From Spirochaetaceae bacterium (GTDB lineage Bacteria > Spirochaetota > Spirochaetia > DSM-27196 > SKKC01), in NCBI GenBank assembly GCA_007128315.1, contig SKXQ01000017.1, positions 108,432-172,431 on the forward strand: DNA of 64,000 bases, read 5' to 3'. The notes beneath the pieces were generated by a model. It did no database searches, was not told where the DNA came from, and saw nothing but the letters and a program-made list of their open reading frames with translations. Below, piece after piece: positions 19,727-28,367 of the stretch (positions are counted from its first letter, which is position 1; the number at the start of each line of letters is the position of its first letter). Both the position numbers and the translations under genes were made by a program.

Positions 19727-20341
19727 TTACTCCGTAAGATCTGCATTCCGGATAATTTCCTGAAGTCGCGGTGTAAGGTGAACGCTGAGTGCCTCAGCGA
19801 CTCCCTCCGCCGTGAAGTCATAGTACACCGATCCGTTCTCTTCTGATACGCGAAATCCGCTTTTCACCGCAGCCGAACCGGAAATTTGCACACCGGTTCT
19901 TAGTTGGTCGGTAAACTCCTTACGCATCGCAGACTCGATAGCTGCCGCCGACTTTTCGGAGACCAGTACCTCCAGCGAGGTTTCGCCTTTTTCTGCGAAG
20001 CTTTTCACCAATGCAACGATCGCTTCGGACAGAACACTGTCGGTGTACGCTTTATCGACGTTTTCTACGACCACGTGCTCGAAGATCTTCAGCAGGCGAT
20101 TTTGCACACTGAGAATCAGATCGCGCGCAGCCTGCCTGAGAGCTGCTTCGCCGCTGCGCCGGGATTTCCGCGCTTCGTCCTGAGCGTGTTTCCTGATTTC
20201 GTCTGCTTCCTGCTTCGCGGCGTGCACAATATCATCCGCACGCTTCTGAGCTGCATCAACGATTTCCTGCGCGCGGGCTTCAGCAGTTTCGACCCCTTCA
20301 GTTTTGATCGTTTCGATCAGTTCCTTCAATTGTGCGTCCAT
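19727..20341 (-). CDS. atpE: V-type ATPase subunit E (peripheral stalk)
   Basis: About 204 residues. The N-terminal half is a long charged coiled coil (AEARAQEIVDAAQKRADDIV), the C-terminal half a compact domain, as in subunit E of A/V-type enzymes. ATG at 20341 has AGAGGTG upstream; a GTG two codons earlier is possible. First gene of the ATPase operon. Confidence 0.9.
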   Translation of the reverse strand: MDAQLKELIETIKTEGVETAEARAQEIVDAAQKRADDIVHAAKQEADEIRKHAQDEARKSRRSGEAALRQAARDLILSVQNRLLKIFEHVVVENVDKAYTDSVLSEAIVALVKSFAEKGETSLEVLVSEKSAAAIESAMRKEFTDQLRTGVQISGSAAVKSGFRVSEENGSVYYDFTAEGVAEALSVHLTPRLQEIIRNADLTE

Positions 20342-20458
20342 GGACACCTCTTGGCAAAAATATACGGTTCAACTGAAAACCAGAAGTACTGACCCACTCA
20401 TATCGGCCGGTCGGTCGACCGTACAGTGAGAGAAAAACTGTTTAATCAGAATGTCTGC

Positions 20459-20487
20459 AGTGTACCCGGACCGCTATTTCAGTTCAA
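20459..20487 (-). promoter_or_regulatory. Candidate promoter of the V-ATPase operon
   Basis: Minus-strand TTGAAC (20482-20487), 17-base spacer, TACACT (20459-20464), about 115 bases before the atpE start. The long leader contains a CGGTCGACCG palindrome around 20412-20421. Confidence 0.4.
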
Positions 20488-20515
20488 GCGAAAAACGATG
20501 AATAATAAGGAACGA

Positions 20516-22879
20516 TTACCGAAGTGTGACCAGCGTTCTACCGGATCCGCCGTCCTCAGGTCGTGCGTACTCATAATGCGAAACCTCGGTTCGTTTCCCA
20601 AGCAGTTCCCGAACGCCCTTCTGGAGCACCCCTTCCCCGGTCCCGTGCAGAACCGTGAAATACGTTCTTCCCGAAGCAAGGCAACTGTCTATCTGGCGTT
20701 CGAGTCTGTCGAGAGCGTCCGCGAGACGTTCGCCGCGTATATCCAGCTCGAATACGCCGGGAGAACTGGCGGTCTCGGTTCGGATTACGACCCGCGGTTC
20801 AGATATTGCGGACTCGTCTACCGGGTGCAGTCGTTCCTCGGGAACGGTCATGCGGACGGTCTCGGTTGCTACGAGCCAGGTGTCTTTTTTGCCCTTTCGC
20901 TCGAGGGTACCGGTAATCGACCCGGGTTCAACTCGAACACGCACCCCGGGCTTGAGAACGGAATTCGCCGGCAGATCGATGTCTGTGCGCTTCTTTTCCG
21001 GCTTTCGCCTGGGTTTCGAAACCGGCAGGCGTTCGCGTTGTGTGTCGATCGCTTCCTGTGTTTCCCGGTTGAATTCCTTTATGCGTCGTGTCGTCTCACG
21101 GCTTATCTCGCCCTCACGAACCTCGCGCACGAGATTTTCAAGCGTTCTGCGTGCCTCGGCAGCGAAGCGGTCGAGATCTCTCAAGCGTCCCTCTTTGAGC
21201 TCGTTACGTTCGAGTTCAAGATTCCGTGCTGTCTTCTCCAGTTCCGTCTCCCGATTCTGAAGCCGTTTCACCTCGGCGGCGAGCTCTCTGCGTTCATTCT
21301 CGAGCACGTGCTGGGTCCGCTCGAGAGACCTCAGGAGTGCGGCAACATCTCCCGACCCATCAGCGACATATTCCTGCGCCGCGTCAAGAACTGCCTCGGG
21401 CAGGCCGCTTTTACGGGCAATTGAAAGGGCGTGGGAGCTTCCAGGTACGCCTGTGAGAACCCGGTAGGTCGGTGCGAGGCTCTTTTCGTCGAATTCCATT
21501 GAAGCGTTCTCAACGCGTTCATGCGTGTATCCGTATCGCTTCAGGGCTCCGTGGTGGGTTGTAACCATGCTGAAACAGGTGGTTGCGACCAGATGATCGA
21601 GGATGGCCATGCCCAGGGCGCCGCCTTCGTGAGGATCGGTGCCCGAGCCCATTTCATCGAGCAGCACCAGACTGTGCTCGGTGCTGTTCTGAACGACATC
21701 GGCAATAGCCTTCATGTGTCCGCTGAACGTTGAGAGGCTCTGTTCGATGCTCTGTTCGTCACCGATATCCGCAAAAACGGTATCAAACACGGGAAGCTCG
21801 CTGCCAGGTGCAACCGGGAGTTCCATACCAAACTGATGCATAAGCGAAAGCAAACCGAGCGTCTTCAGGGCGACCGTTTTTCCGCCTGTGTTCGGACCGG
21901 TCAGGATGATACAGCGAGTGGGCTCTTCGAACTGAATGTCTACAGGGACACAGGTTTTTCGCGGCAACAGCGGGTGCCTCGCCTGAATCAGGCGTACTGT
22001 TGAACCGATTGTTACGTCGATGCATTCGTGATCAACCGAATACTTTGATCGAGCGCGAACCTGATCGGCCTGGGAAAGTGATCGTGTGCAATCCAGAAAC
22101 TCCTGTCGCACTGCCCGCAGCTCTGCGGTAAGATCACGGTACACTGCCTGCACGACGGCTCGGTACCGTGCATGCGTCTCGGCAAGTTCGTTGTTGGTTT
22201 CGACGAGATCGAACGGCTCGACGAAAACCGTTTGCCCGCTGGCGCTCACGTCATGAACGATTCCCGGTATGCGCCCCTTGAAATCCATCTTTATCGGCAG
22301 GACCGTTCGTCCTTCCTTACTGACAGGCTCATCACTCGAAAAAAACTCCTGCGAACGCGACAGATATGCACGGGCGCGGCTGAGGATCTCTCCCTGCAGC
22401 TGTCGAATACGTGTACGGATCTGCTTGAGTTCGGGAACCCGTTCTTCACGGACGTCCCCGCTATCGTCGAGGACATGCAGGATTCTTCGAGCCGTCTCAA
22501 TAGGGACCGGCGTTGAAACGAAAAAGCCTGAAAGAACATCGTCTTCATCATGATCCTGAATCCACGCTTTCATTCGATCGACGGAGAGAATATAATGCGC
22601 CGAATCTACGAGCAGCGCACCGTCGAGCGCGTTTCCTTCGACGCGAAGAGTGTCAAAAACGCTTCTGATATCCGGAAAACGGTAGGAAACGGGTTCCTCA
22701 TGTTCGAGTATCAGCGTTCGAAACGCCGCGACCTGACGCGAAAGTTTCGATATGCCCTCCGCGTCGGTCATGAACCCGGCGCGAACGAGGCCATCGAGTC
22801 CTTCCGGACTCAGGCAACGGTCAAGCAGGCTCTGCCGTATCTGTTGAAACTCAAGCAGGCCTGGTGCGCGAGAATTCAT
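20516..22879 (-). CDS. mutS2: MutS2-family endonuclease / ribosome-rescue ATPase
   Basis: 787 residues. The MutS-core with Walker A LTGPNTGGKTVALKTLGL (about 330-345), Walker B and the ABC-type signature STFSGHMKAIADV, a coiled-coil region (about 510-620) and a C-terminal Smr nuclease domain containing ELDIRGERL and VLHGTGEGVL. The mismatch-recognition domain of MutS1 is absent, as expected for MutS2. Family roles include suppression of recombination and, in Bacillus, acting on collided ribosomes. It overlaps murI by 4 bases (ATGA). Confidence 0.96.
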   Translation of the reverse strand: MNSRAPGLLEFQQIRQSLLDRCLSPEGLDGLVRAGFMTDAEGISKLSRQVAAFRTLILEHEEPVSYRFPDIRSVFDTLRVEGNALDGALLVDSAHYILSVDRMKAWIQDHDEDDVLSGFFVSTPVPIETARRILHVLDDSGDVREERVPELKQIRTRIRQLQGEILSRARAYLSRSQEFFSSDEPVSKEGRTVLPIKMDFKGRIPGIVHDVSASGQTVFVEPFDLVETNNELAETHARYRAVVQAVYRDLTAELRAVRQEFLDCTRSLSQADQVRARSKYSVDHECIDVTIGSTVRLIQARHPLLPRKTCVPVDIQFEEPTRCIILTGPNTGGKTVALKTLGLLSLMHQFGMELPVAPGSELPVFDTVFADIGDEQSIEQSLSTFSGHMKAIADVVQNSTEHSLVLLDEMGSGTDPHEGGALGMAILDHLVATTCFSMVTTHHGALKRYGYTHERVENASMEFDEKSLAPTYRVLTGVPGSSHALSIARKSGLPEAVLDAAQEYVADGSGDVAALLRSLERTQHVLENERRELAAEVKRLQNRETELEKTARNLELERNELKEGRLRDLDRFAAEARRTLENLVREVREGEISRETTRRIKEFNRETQEAIDTQRERLPVSKPRRKPEKKRTDIDLPANSVLKPGVRVRVEPGSITGTLERKGKKDTWLVATETVRMTVPEERLHPVDESAISEPRVVIRTETASSPGVFELDIRGERLADALDRLERQIDSCLASGRTYFTVLHGTGEGVLQKGVRELLGKRTEVSHYEYARPEDGGSGRTLVTLR

Positions 22880-23682
22880 ACACCCGCACCTCTGTTGACA
22901 TCTCGGGACAGGCTGCCCATATAACGGAATCCGTAATGCCGTGAAATCGTCTCGTACTGTTCGGTCTCACCTGTCGTCCACAACTGGTCTTCCGGAGAGT
23001 CAACCCCCTTGGGCTGAGGGGGCTGTGATGCAAGAGTAACGATCCGACGCGCAACTCCGTCCCTGCTGTCCACAATGGTGATCTCGGGTCCGAGCATAGC
23101 TTCAAGTTGCTCTTTCAGAAAAATAAAATGTGTACATCCCAGCACGAGTGTATCAATCGACTGAGTCGACAGTCTTTCGACGGTATCTCTGAGAGCGGCC
23201 CGCTTTTCCTGATCCGACGCAAAAAGGCCTTGTGATTCGACGAACTCAACGAGATCGCTTCCAGCCAGCCGCTCTATAACACATTCTGTCGCGTGCACGT
23301 CGACAAGCTGATCGAGGTACGCGGCACCAACGGTTCGACTGGTTGCGAGGATGCCGATGCGTCCACTGCGGGTCACCTCCGCTGCCGGCTTGATTGCAGG
23401 GACGGTTCCGACAAAGGGCACGTCGAAACGTTCGCGCAAAGCCGGAAGCGCAAAAACGCTGGCTGTATTGCAGGCGATCACGATTACGCGTGGACGGTGA
23501 TGTGCAATGAGGTGTTCGGTAATGCGCGAGACGGTATCAATCAGGAACTCGGGTGTCCGGTCTCCGTAGGGGAACGATGCGTTGTCAGCGACGTAAATGA
23601 ACTGCTCCCCGGAAAGGTATGTTCGCGCGGTCAGAACATACGGAAGCCCTCCCACTCCTGAATCGATAAATGCGATCGACAT
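22876..23682 (-). CDS. murI: Glutamate racemase
   Basis: Makes D-glutamate for peptidoglycan. Both catalytic cysteines are present, in IACNTAS (Cys71) and LGCTHF (Cys183), with Asp7 in FIDSGVGGLP. Length 268 is normal. It is followed by mutS2 with a 4-base overlap and preceded by the zinc-ribbon gene with a 2-base gap, so the three are one transcription unit. The C-terminal 40 residues are less typical of the family. Confidence 0.96.
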   Translation of the reverse strand: MSIAFIDSGVGGLPYVLTARTYLSGEQFIYVADNASFPYGDRTPEFLIDTVSRITEHLIAHHRPRVIVIACNTASVFALPALRERFDVPFVGTVPAIKPAAEVTRSGRIGILATSRTVGAAYLDQLVDVHATECVIERLAGSDLVEFVESQGLFASDQEKRAALRDTVERLSTQSIDTLVLGCTHFIFLKEQLEAMLGPEITIVDSRDGVARRIVTLASQPPQPKGVDSPEDQLWTTGETEQYETISRHYGFRYMGSLSRDVNRGAGV

Positions 23683-23684
23683 GC

Positions 23685-23972
23685 CTATCCGCCAAACAGC
23701 TTATTAAAATCGTCTCGTGCGTCGTTTTTGCCGCTCAAAGGATCTCGCGGAGCACGTCCTGCCTTCACGTTCGGCTGGAAGTAATCGCAGAAGTTCGCTC
23801 TGTCCTTGTCGGCTACACGCTCGGGAATCGTTTCGTGACACTCCCAGTGAGCACCGGGTTCATAAAACGTACAGTTCAGACAGACGCGCACATCTGCACC
23901 GCACTCAGGACAGCGATCTCCACGGTGGAAGGTCTTCGGAAGTGTGGCTCCACAGGAAAAACAACTAGTCAT
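23685..23972 (-). CDS. Small zinc-ribbon protein
   Basis: 95 residues from the ATG at 23972 (a GTG three codons upstream is an alternative). CFSCG, CPECG, CLNCTF, HWEC and FCDYF supply several Cys/His ligands, indicating one or two structural zinc sites; the last 30 residues are polar and end in DDFNKLFGG. Function unknown. It heads the murI-mutS2 unit and is divergent from the pentapeptide gene. Confidence 0.7.
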   Translation of the reverse strand: MTSCFSCGATLPKTFHRGDRCPECGADVRVCLNCTFYEPGAHWECHETIPERVADKDRANFCDYFQPNVKAGRAPRDPLSGKNDARDDFNKLFGG

Positions 23973-23995
23973 TACGCTCACCTTCGGTCTGAAAG

Positions 23996-24032
23996 GCTAC
24001 GCCACTTGCGTCTAATTCGCAAGCGGCGTAGC
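23996..24032. promoter_or_regulatory. 15-bp-arm palindrome in a divergent promoter region
   Basis: GCTACGCCACTTGCG, seven bases (TCTAATT), CGCAAGCGGCGTAGC: arms of 15 with a single mismatch, between the divergent starts at 23972 and 24053. On the plus strand TTGCGT (24006-24011) and TAGCAT (24029-24034) are 17 bases apart; symmetry gives TTGCGA and TAGCCT with 17 on the minus strand. It may therefore be a bidirectional promoter-operator, or an RNA hairpin in the 5' leader. Confidence 0.5.
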
Positions 24033-24052
24033 ATCATTAAGGGACAAATGAA

Positions 24053-24583
24053 ATGAAGCGACGCACATGGCATCCAGACGATTTGCAGAATGAGCTGGAT
24101 CAGAACGGTCGGATCGACCGGGTATCATTCGATGAACGCACACTCGTCGGAATCGACTTTTCCGGGAAAACGCTGTATGGCTGCAGTTTTTCCGGGACGG
24201 TTCTCAGAGAGTGCACGTTTACGGAAACAGTATTGTCGCTGTGTTTTTTCGATTTTGCGGAACTCGATCGGATTACCTTCGAGCACAGCCGCATCCGCTC
24301 ATCAACCATTTCCTGCGCGACCCTCAAGCAGTGCAGGTTTTTCGACGCGACCCTCATGCACGTCAGCTTTAACGGAAGCCTCATACGCGACTCAGTGATA
24401 CAGTCGAGTGATCTGCTCGCGTGCCGTTTTGTGAACGCAACCCTGAGAGATGTGGTGATAGCCGATTGTAATGTCAAAGGAAGCGATTTCCGCGATTCGG
24501 AGCGCATGAACGTGCGGTACTCGCAGTGTAACCTCTCGGAGGCCTCCGGCATACGAGGGTCCCGTGTACGGAGTCTGTTTTGA
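24053..24583 (+). CDS. Pentapeptide-repeat protein
   Basis: 176 residues. From about residue 25 to 170 the sequence has the five-residue periodicity of a right-handed quadrilateral beta-helix, with Leu/Phe at the centre position and small or Cys residues before it (VGIDFSGKTLYGCSFSGTVL, RECTFTETVL). No signal peptide or membrane segment. Family members range from gyrase-mimicking proteins to unknowns; none can be assigned here. An AAGGGA lies before the ATG. The stop overlaps the TTG start of the next gene (TTGA), so the two products are likely made together. Confidence 0.82.
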   Translation: MKRRTWHPDDLQNELDQNGRIDRVSFDERTLVGIDFSGKTLYGCSFSGTVLRECTFTETVLSLCFFDFAELDRITFEHSRIRSSTISCATLKQCRFFDATLMHVSFNGSLIRDSVIQSSDLLACRFVNATLRDVVIADCNVKGSDFRDSERMNVRYSQCNLSEASGIRGSRVRSLF

Positions 24584-25206
24584 AACTTTTTTCACATCTA
24601 TCGCTCGAAGGCTTCTCGAATACCTACGTGATTGCCACCGACTCGAGTAAGAGTTGTGTCGTTATTGACCCGGGGAGTATGGACTCTGATCTGCTGAAGA
24701 TCTTTCTCAAGAACGAAATCGACCCGGAACTGGTACTGATTACACGGGCCGAGACACATCACATGGCAGGACTCGACACCCTTCGAAAGATCTATCAGCC
24801 CGAAACATACGGAATTGAGTCTTTCGATCTGTCTTTCGGCCCGAAACATGCTCCCGACGAAAACGGTACGGCTGATAATCTCGTCGATTACCGGGATATC
24901 TCGTTTAACGGTTTCTCAGTTTCGGCGATCAGTTTCCCGGGGGCTTGGATCGATGGATCCATGTACATCGTCGACGGCATGCTCTTCCCCGGTGCAATGT
25001 TCTCCGCCGGAGGCCTGCGCGAGGTCGACGCGGGCTATCCACACGCTCTGCTGGTTGAATCTCTCAAAAGCGTCTTCGCGACGCTTCCTGGTCCTACCTG
25101 GGTCTTTCCTGCGTACGGGCCTCCGACAACCATACAGGTTGAACTCCGCTCCAATCCCGCTCTACGACGTCCTTTGGAGCACCATGCTCTTGAAGACAGC
25201 GGGTAA
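24580..25206 (+). CDS. Metallo-beta-lactamase-fold protein lacking the metal ligands
   Basis: 208 residues with the outline of a glyoxalase II-type MBL fold: NTYVIATDSSKSCVVIDPG (first strands), ITRAETHHMAGL at the position of THxHxDHxxGL, FPGAWIDGSMYIVDGMLFPG at the position of TPGHTPGS and GDxLF, and VFPAYGPPTTI at the position of VLPGHGPPTTI. The ligand positions read Arg, Glu, His, His, Ala, Ala and Tyr instead of His, His, Asp, His, His, Asp and His, so only one is conserved. It is probably not a zinc hydrolase. Start is TTG with CGGAG upstream. The last 113 bases overlap rluD on the other strand. Confidence 0.75.
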   Translation: MKLFSHLSLEGFSNTYVIATDSSKSCVVIDPGSMDSDLLKIFLKNEIDPELVLITRAETHHMAGLDTLRKIYQPETYGIESFDLSFGPKHAPDENGTADNLVDYRDISFNGFSVSAISFPGAWIDGSMYIVDGMLFPGAMFSAGGLREVDAGYPHALLVESLKSVFATLPGPTWVFPAYGPPTTIQVELRSNPALRRPLEHHALEDSG

Positions 25207-26080
25207 AACGCTCCGGAAGTGGTGAACAGAACAGTGTCGGCTCAGTCGCTTCCGGCAACAGGATCTGCAGTGCCGCTGCATGAAGCATCAGGCCTTCAGG
25301 GTCTCGATTCCGACTGTACAGGCTGTCGCCGAGGATGGGGCATCCAAGATGCTTCATATGAACACGAAGCTGATGGGTCCGGCCGGTGTGCGGATACAGT
25401 TCTACGAGCGACATTCCGGCAAACGCAGCCGCAATACGATACTCCGTAACGGCTTCCTTCCCCTGTCGGTTGTGATGCGTAAACCGCTTGCGGTTTTTCG
25501 GATCGCGAATGATATAGCCTGAAACGGTACCTCGCGCCTCGCGCGGCCGACCCGTGACGATCGCGATATACCTCTTGCGCACGACCCTTCGTGCAAACTG
25601 ACTCTGCAGGAACTCATGTGTCTGCGGGTCCTTCGCGATGATGATGAGCCCTGAGGTGTCCTTGTCGAGGCGGTGCACGATACCCGGTCGATAGCTTCCT
25701 TCGAATGTATCCGACATGTCCCGGTCCCGGTACAGCAGACCATGGACGAGTGTTCCCGACCAGTTGCCTGCAGCCGGGTGAACAACCAGTCCTGCCGGTT
25801 TATCGACGACGAGCACGTGATTGTCTTCGTGTACGACCGAGAAATCCACAGGCTCGGGAATGAGATCCTGTTTTTCCGGTGGCCGTATCGCAAATTCGAC
25901 CTGTTCTCCGGTCCTCACCTTCCGGGAAGCTTTCTGAGGGATCCCGTTTACCAGGAGTCGTTCCGCATCGCGGCTTATCCGGGTTCGACTGACGCCGGGA
26001 ATGTGTTCGGTGAGAAAAACATCGAGACGAAGCCCGTCCGAATGTTCATCAATTGTGAAGTTATATATCTGATCGGTCAT
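25094..26080 (-). CDS. rluD: RluD-family pseudouridine synthase
   Basis: 328 residues with an N-terminal S4 RNA-binding domain (about 13-70) and the RluA/RluD catalytic domain. The catalytic motif HRLDKDTSGL has Asp139; PAGLVVHPA and HTGRTHQLRVHMKHLGCPILGD also match, given here in parts. Modifies uridines in 23S rRNA. The final 30 or so residues extend beyond the usual domain and are encoded in the antiparallel overlap with the MBL-like gene. Which of the three RluA-type specificities applies cannot be told. Confidence 0.92.
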   Translation of the reverse strand: MTDQIYNFTIDEHSDGLRLDVFLTEHIPGVSRTRISRDAERLLVNGIPQKASRKVRTGEQVEFAIRPPEKQDLIPEPVDFSVVHEDNHVLVVDKPAGLVVHPAAGNWSGTLVHGLLYRDRDMSDTFEGSYRPGIVHRLDKDTSGLIIIAKDPQTHEFLQSQFARRVVRKRYIAIVTGRPREARGTVSGYIIRDPKNRKRFTHHNRQGKEAVTEYRIAAAFAGMSLVELYPHTGRTHQLRVHMKHLGCPILGDSLYSRNRDPEGLMLHAAALQILLPEATEPTLFCSPLPERFTRCLQEHGAPKDVVERDWSGVQPVWLSEARTQERPR

Positions 26081-26123
26081 ACCTGGTTATTCCTGAAAGC
26101 GTGTCTCACCGCAGAGTATACGC

Positions 26124-26486
26124 CTAATCGTCGTCAACTGCGGAACGTTCCCGCAGTCCAAGCACGTAGTCGGTTACTCCGACGATCGCACTCGCGCTGA
26201 GAGATACTCCGAGCACGACGTTTCGGTCACGCTGATCCGCTGGTCTCGTTTCGGCCCAGCTGATTTCGTCTTCATGCGTCAGCAGACGATACGTGCGAAA
26301 AAACAATGTGGTAAAAAGCATTGTCAAGGGAAATGATCCCAGAGTGATGATCTGAAAACGCCTCGCATCCCGTGCATACTGTGGAAACTCGTCCGGATCG
26401 TACGGGACAGGTTCGTTCGCCGGAGCTGGAAACGCCGAGAGCGTGAACAGCAGAACTCCGAGCAGTATGCTAATAAATCGCCGCAT
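26124..26486 (-). CDS. Small exported or membrane protein, unknown
   Basis: 120 residues: signal peptide (ISILLGVLLFTLSAFPAPA), a transmembrane-like segment (LGSFPLTMLFTTLFF) and a second hydrophobic stretch (NVVLGVSLSASAIVGVTDYVLGL). Not recognised. It lies between yggS and rluD in a run of same-strand genes. Confidence 0.6.
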   Translation of the reverse strand: MRRFISILLGVLLFTLSAFPAPANEPVPYDPDEFPQYARDARRFQIITLGSFPLTMLFTTLFFRTYRLLTHEDEISWAETRPADQRDRNVVLGVSLSASAIVGVTDYVLGLRERSAVDDD

Positions 26487-26516
26487 GTTTACCGCCTCCG
26501 CGAAAGACCGTCGCCG

Positions 26517-27254
26517 TCAGGGGGTTCGCTCACCAAAAATCCCTGTGCCAATTCTCACTTCGGTTGATCCTTCTTCGACAGCTATTTCAAAGTCGCCGCT
26601 CATTCCCATTGAAATGGTGTCCCACAGGTCAATCGTGTACTCGCGGCCTATCTTCTCGTACCAGGCACGAAGGGACTGGAAGCACCCGCGTATGGCTCTC
26701 TCGTCGTCTACGAACGGAGCAACGGTCATGACGCCACGCGGACGCAGGGCATCGACACTGCACAACAGGTCTACGAGTTCAAAGATCTCCTTCTCGTCTT
26801 CCGCGAGGCCGAACTTGGACTTTTCGCCTGACGTATTTATCTGTACCAGGACATCCATGGGCGCTTGTGTCGAAAGGCGGGATACGAGAGCGTCGACGGT
26901 GCGAGGGTTGTCTATACTCTCGATGGAATCGACGAAACCGCTGACCTGCGCGGCCTTGTTTCGTTGCAGATGGCCAATGAGCGACACGTGTACATCCTTT
27001 CGCCGAACGCCGCTATCAAGACAGTCACCGTCAGCATCCAGGGTCGCAGGCCAGCGCCGCACCAGCTCCTGGACCCGGTTTTCGCCAAAACAACGAATAC
27101 CGGCGTCCAGGGCCTCAGTAATCTTTGCGTCGGGCTGCTGTTTACTGACTGCCATGAGGCGCACACTGTCGGTCGAACGGCCGGTCCGTTCACAGGCTTC
27201 TGAGATACGTTCCTGAAACGCTTCGTACCGTCGCCGGATACCGCTTTTACTCAT
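26517..27254 (-). CDS. yggS: YggS-family PLP homeostasis protein
   Basis: 245 residues, a single alanine-racemase-like TIM barrel. The PLP lysine is in VRLMAVSKQQ and the motifs GENRVQE, IGHLQRNK and SMGMSGDFEIAVEEGSTEVR (phosphate-binding) are all present. It has no known catalytic activity; family members buffer pyridoxal phosphate. Starts 10 bases after the polyprenyl synthase. Confidence 0.95.
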   Translation of the reverse strand: MSKSGIRRRYEAFQERISEACERTGRSTDSVRLMAVSKQQPDAKITEALDAGIRCFGENRVQELVRRWPATLDADGDCLDSGVRRKDVHVSLIGHLQRNKAAQVSGFVDSIESIDNPRTVDALVSRLSTQAPMDVLVQINTSGEKSKFGLAEDEKEIFELVDLLCSVDALRPRGVMTVAPFVDDERAIRGCFQSLRAWYEKIGREYTIDLWDTISMGMSGDFEIAVEEGSTEVRIGTGIFGERTP

Positions 27255-27264
27255 ACGCTAACCA

Positions 27265-28332
27265 TCAGGCCTCGCGGTTCAGATTGTACTCGAGAAGCTG
27301 CTCGAGCATTTCGCGCCCGTTTTCAGGCATATCGGGTATGTCGTTTCTTATACTTTGGCGTGTTTCATCCGCGTAGTTCTGAAGAACGTTCTCTACATCG
27401 TCGACAACCCGGTATAAATGCATGCACCTGGTCACGAAGGCAATATCCTCAGGACTGGGTTCTGAAGCCCCGAACACCGTCGCAAGGTGGTCTCTATCGC
27501 TGGCGCTCGCCCGTTCGAAGAGGTAGGTCCGGTATAAGGTCTTCTTGTCGGCCGCTACATCGCTCCCCACCTTCTTTCCGATAGCGGCTGTCTGCCCGAA
27601 GAGACCTATATAATCATCCTTGATCTGGAACACAACGCCGAGCCCCTCTCCTATCCGTCCGAGGGTTTCGATATCACGTTCCGGCGCGGCAGAAATCGTC
27701 GCTCCACACATAAGAGGGAGAGAGAATGTGTACCGGCCGGTCTTATATCTGTACAGATCGATAATTTCGGACTCTGCTACCTGTTCCGGATACACTCCGT
27801 GGTATACATCGCTCATCTGGGCAAGGCCAACCCTCGCGATTTCGGTCGAAATAAGACGTAAAAGCCTGCGTTCAAGAGCCACCGGTACATCATCATGAGC
27901 AACGAGGCCGGTTGCGAGAAATATTGCGACGTCACCTGCGCAGATTCCCATCGCTTCACCGAAATGTCTCGGTTCGGCGAGCGAACGGTCAATACCAAGT
28001 CGTTCATACTGTGCGAACACGCTCGGAGCGCCGCGACGCAACGTGTCTCCATCCATAATGTCGTCGTGTATGAGAAGGAAGCTCTGGAGCAGCTCCATGA
28101 CTGCCGCCAGGCGCGTTGTCGGTTTATCTGAACCTTGGTAGCCGTAGAGTTCGGCCCCCAGGTAGACGAGCGCTCCACGGATCATTTTTCCGCGGGACGA
28201 AAAGTCGTAAAGCCGTGTCGCTGCGTCCGTACCGAATGGGTGGGACTCGAAAAGTTCACGCAACTCGACACGAAGATACTCGTCCAATGAGCGCGATATA
28301 CGCTCTTTCTGTCTTAATAGATAGTCGATCAT
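27265..28332 (-). CDS. Polyprenyl diphosphate synthase (FPP/GGPP type)
   Basis: 355 residues, all-alpha trans-prenyltransferase. The first aspartate-rich motif is DDIMD (90-94), preceded by Phe85, an aromatic at the position that usually limits chain length. The second motif reads KDDYIGLFG (about 238-246), with Gly for the third Asp as in archaeal-type GGPP synthases. Length suits this class. Product length is therefore probably C15-C20 but not decided by sequence reading. Located directly after crtB, it could supply the phytoene or squalene precursor. Confidence 0.88.
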   Translation of the reverse strand: MIDYLLRQKERISRSLDEYLRVELRELFESHPFGTDAATRLYDFSSRGKMIRGALVYLGAELYGYQGSDKPTTRLAAVMELLQSFLLIHDDIMDGDTLRRGAPSVFAQYERLGIDRSLAEPRHFGEAMGICAGDVAIFLATGLVAHDDVPVALERRLLRLISTEIARVGLAQMSDVYHGVYPEQVAESEIIDLYRYKTGRYTFSLPLMCGATISAAPERDIETLGRIGEGLGVVFQIKDDYIGLFGQTAAIGKKVGSDVAADKKTLYRTYLFERASASDRDHLATVFGASEPSPEDIAFVTRCMHLYRVVDDVENVLQNYADETRQSIRNDIPDMPENGREMLEQLLEYNLNREA

Positions 28333-28367
28333 GGTCTATATGCCCCGTACGGCAATACTTCTGTTTC

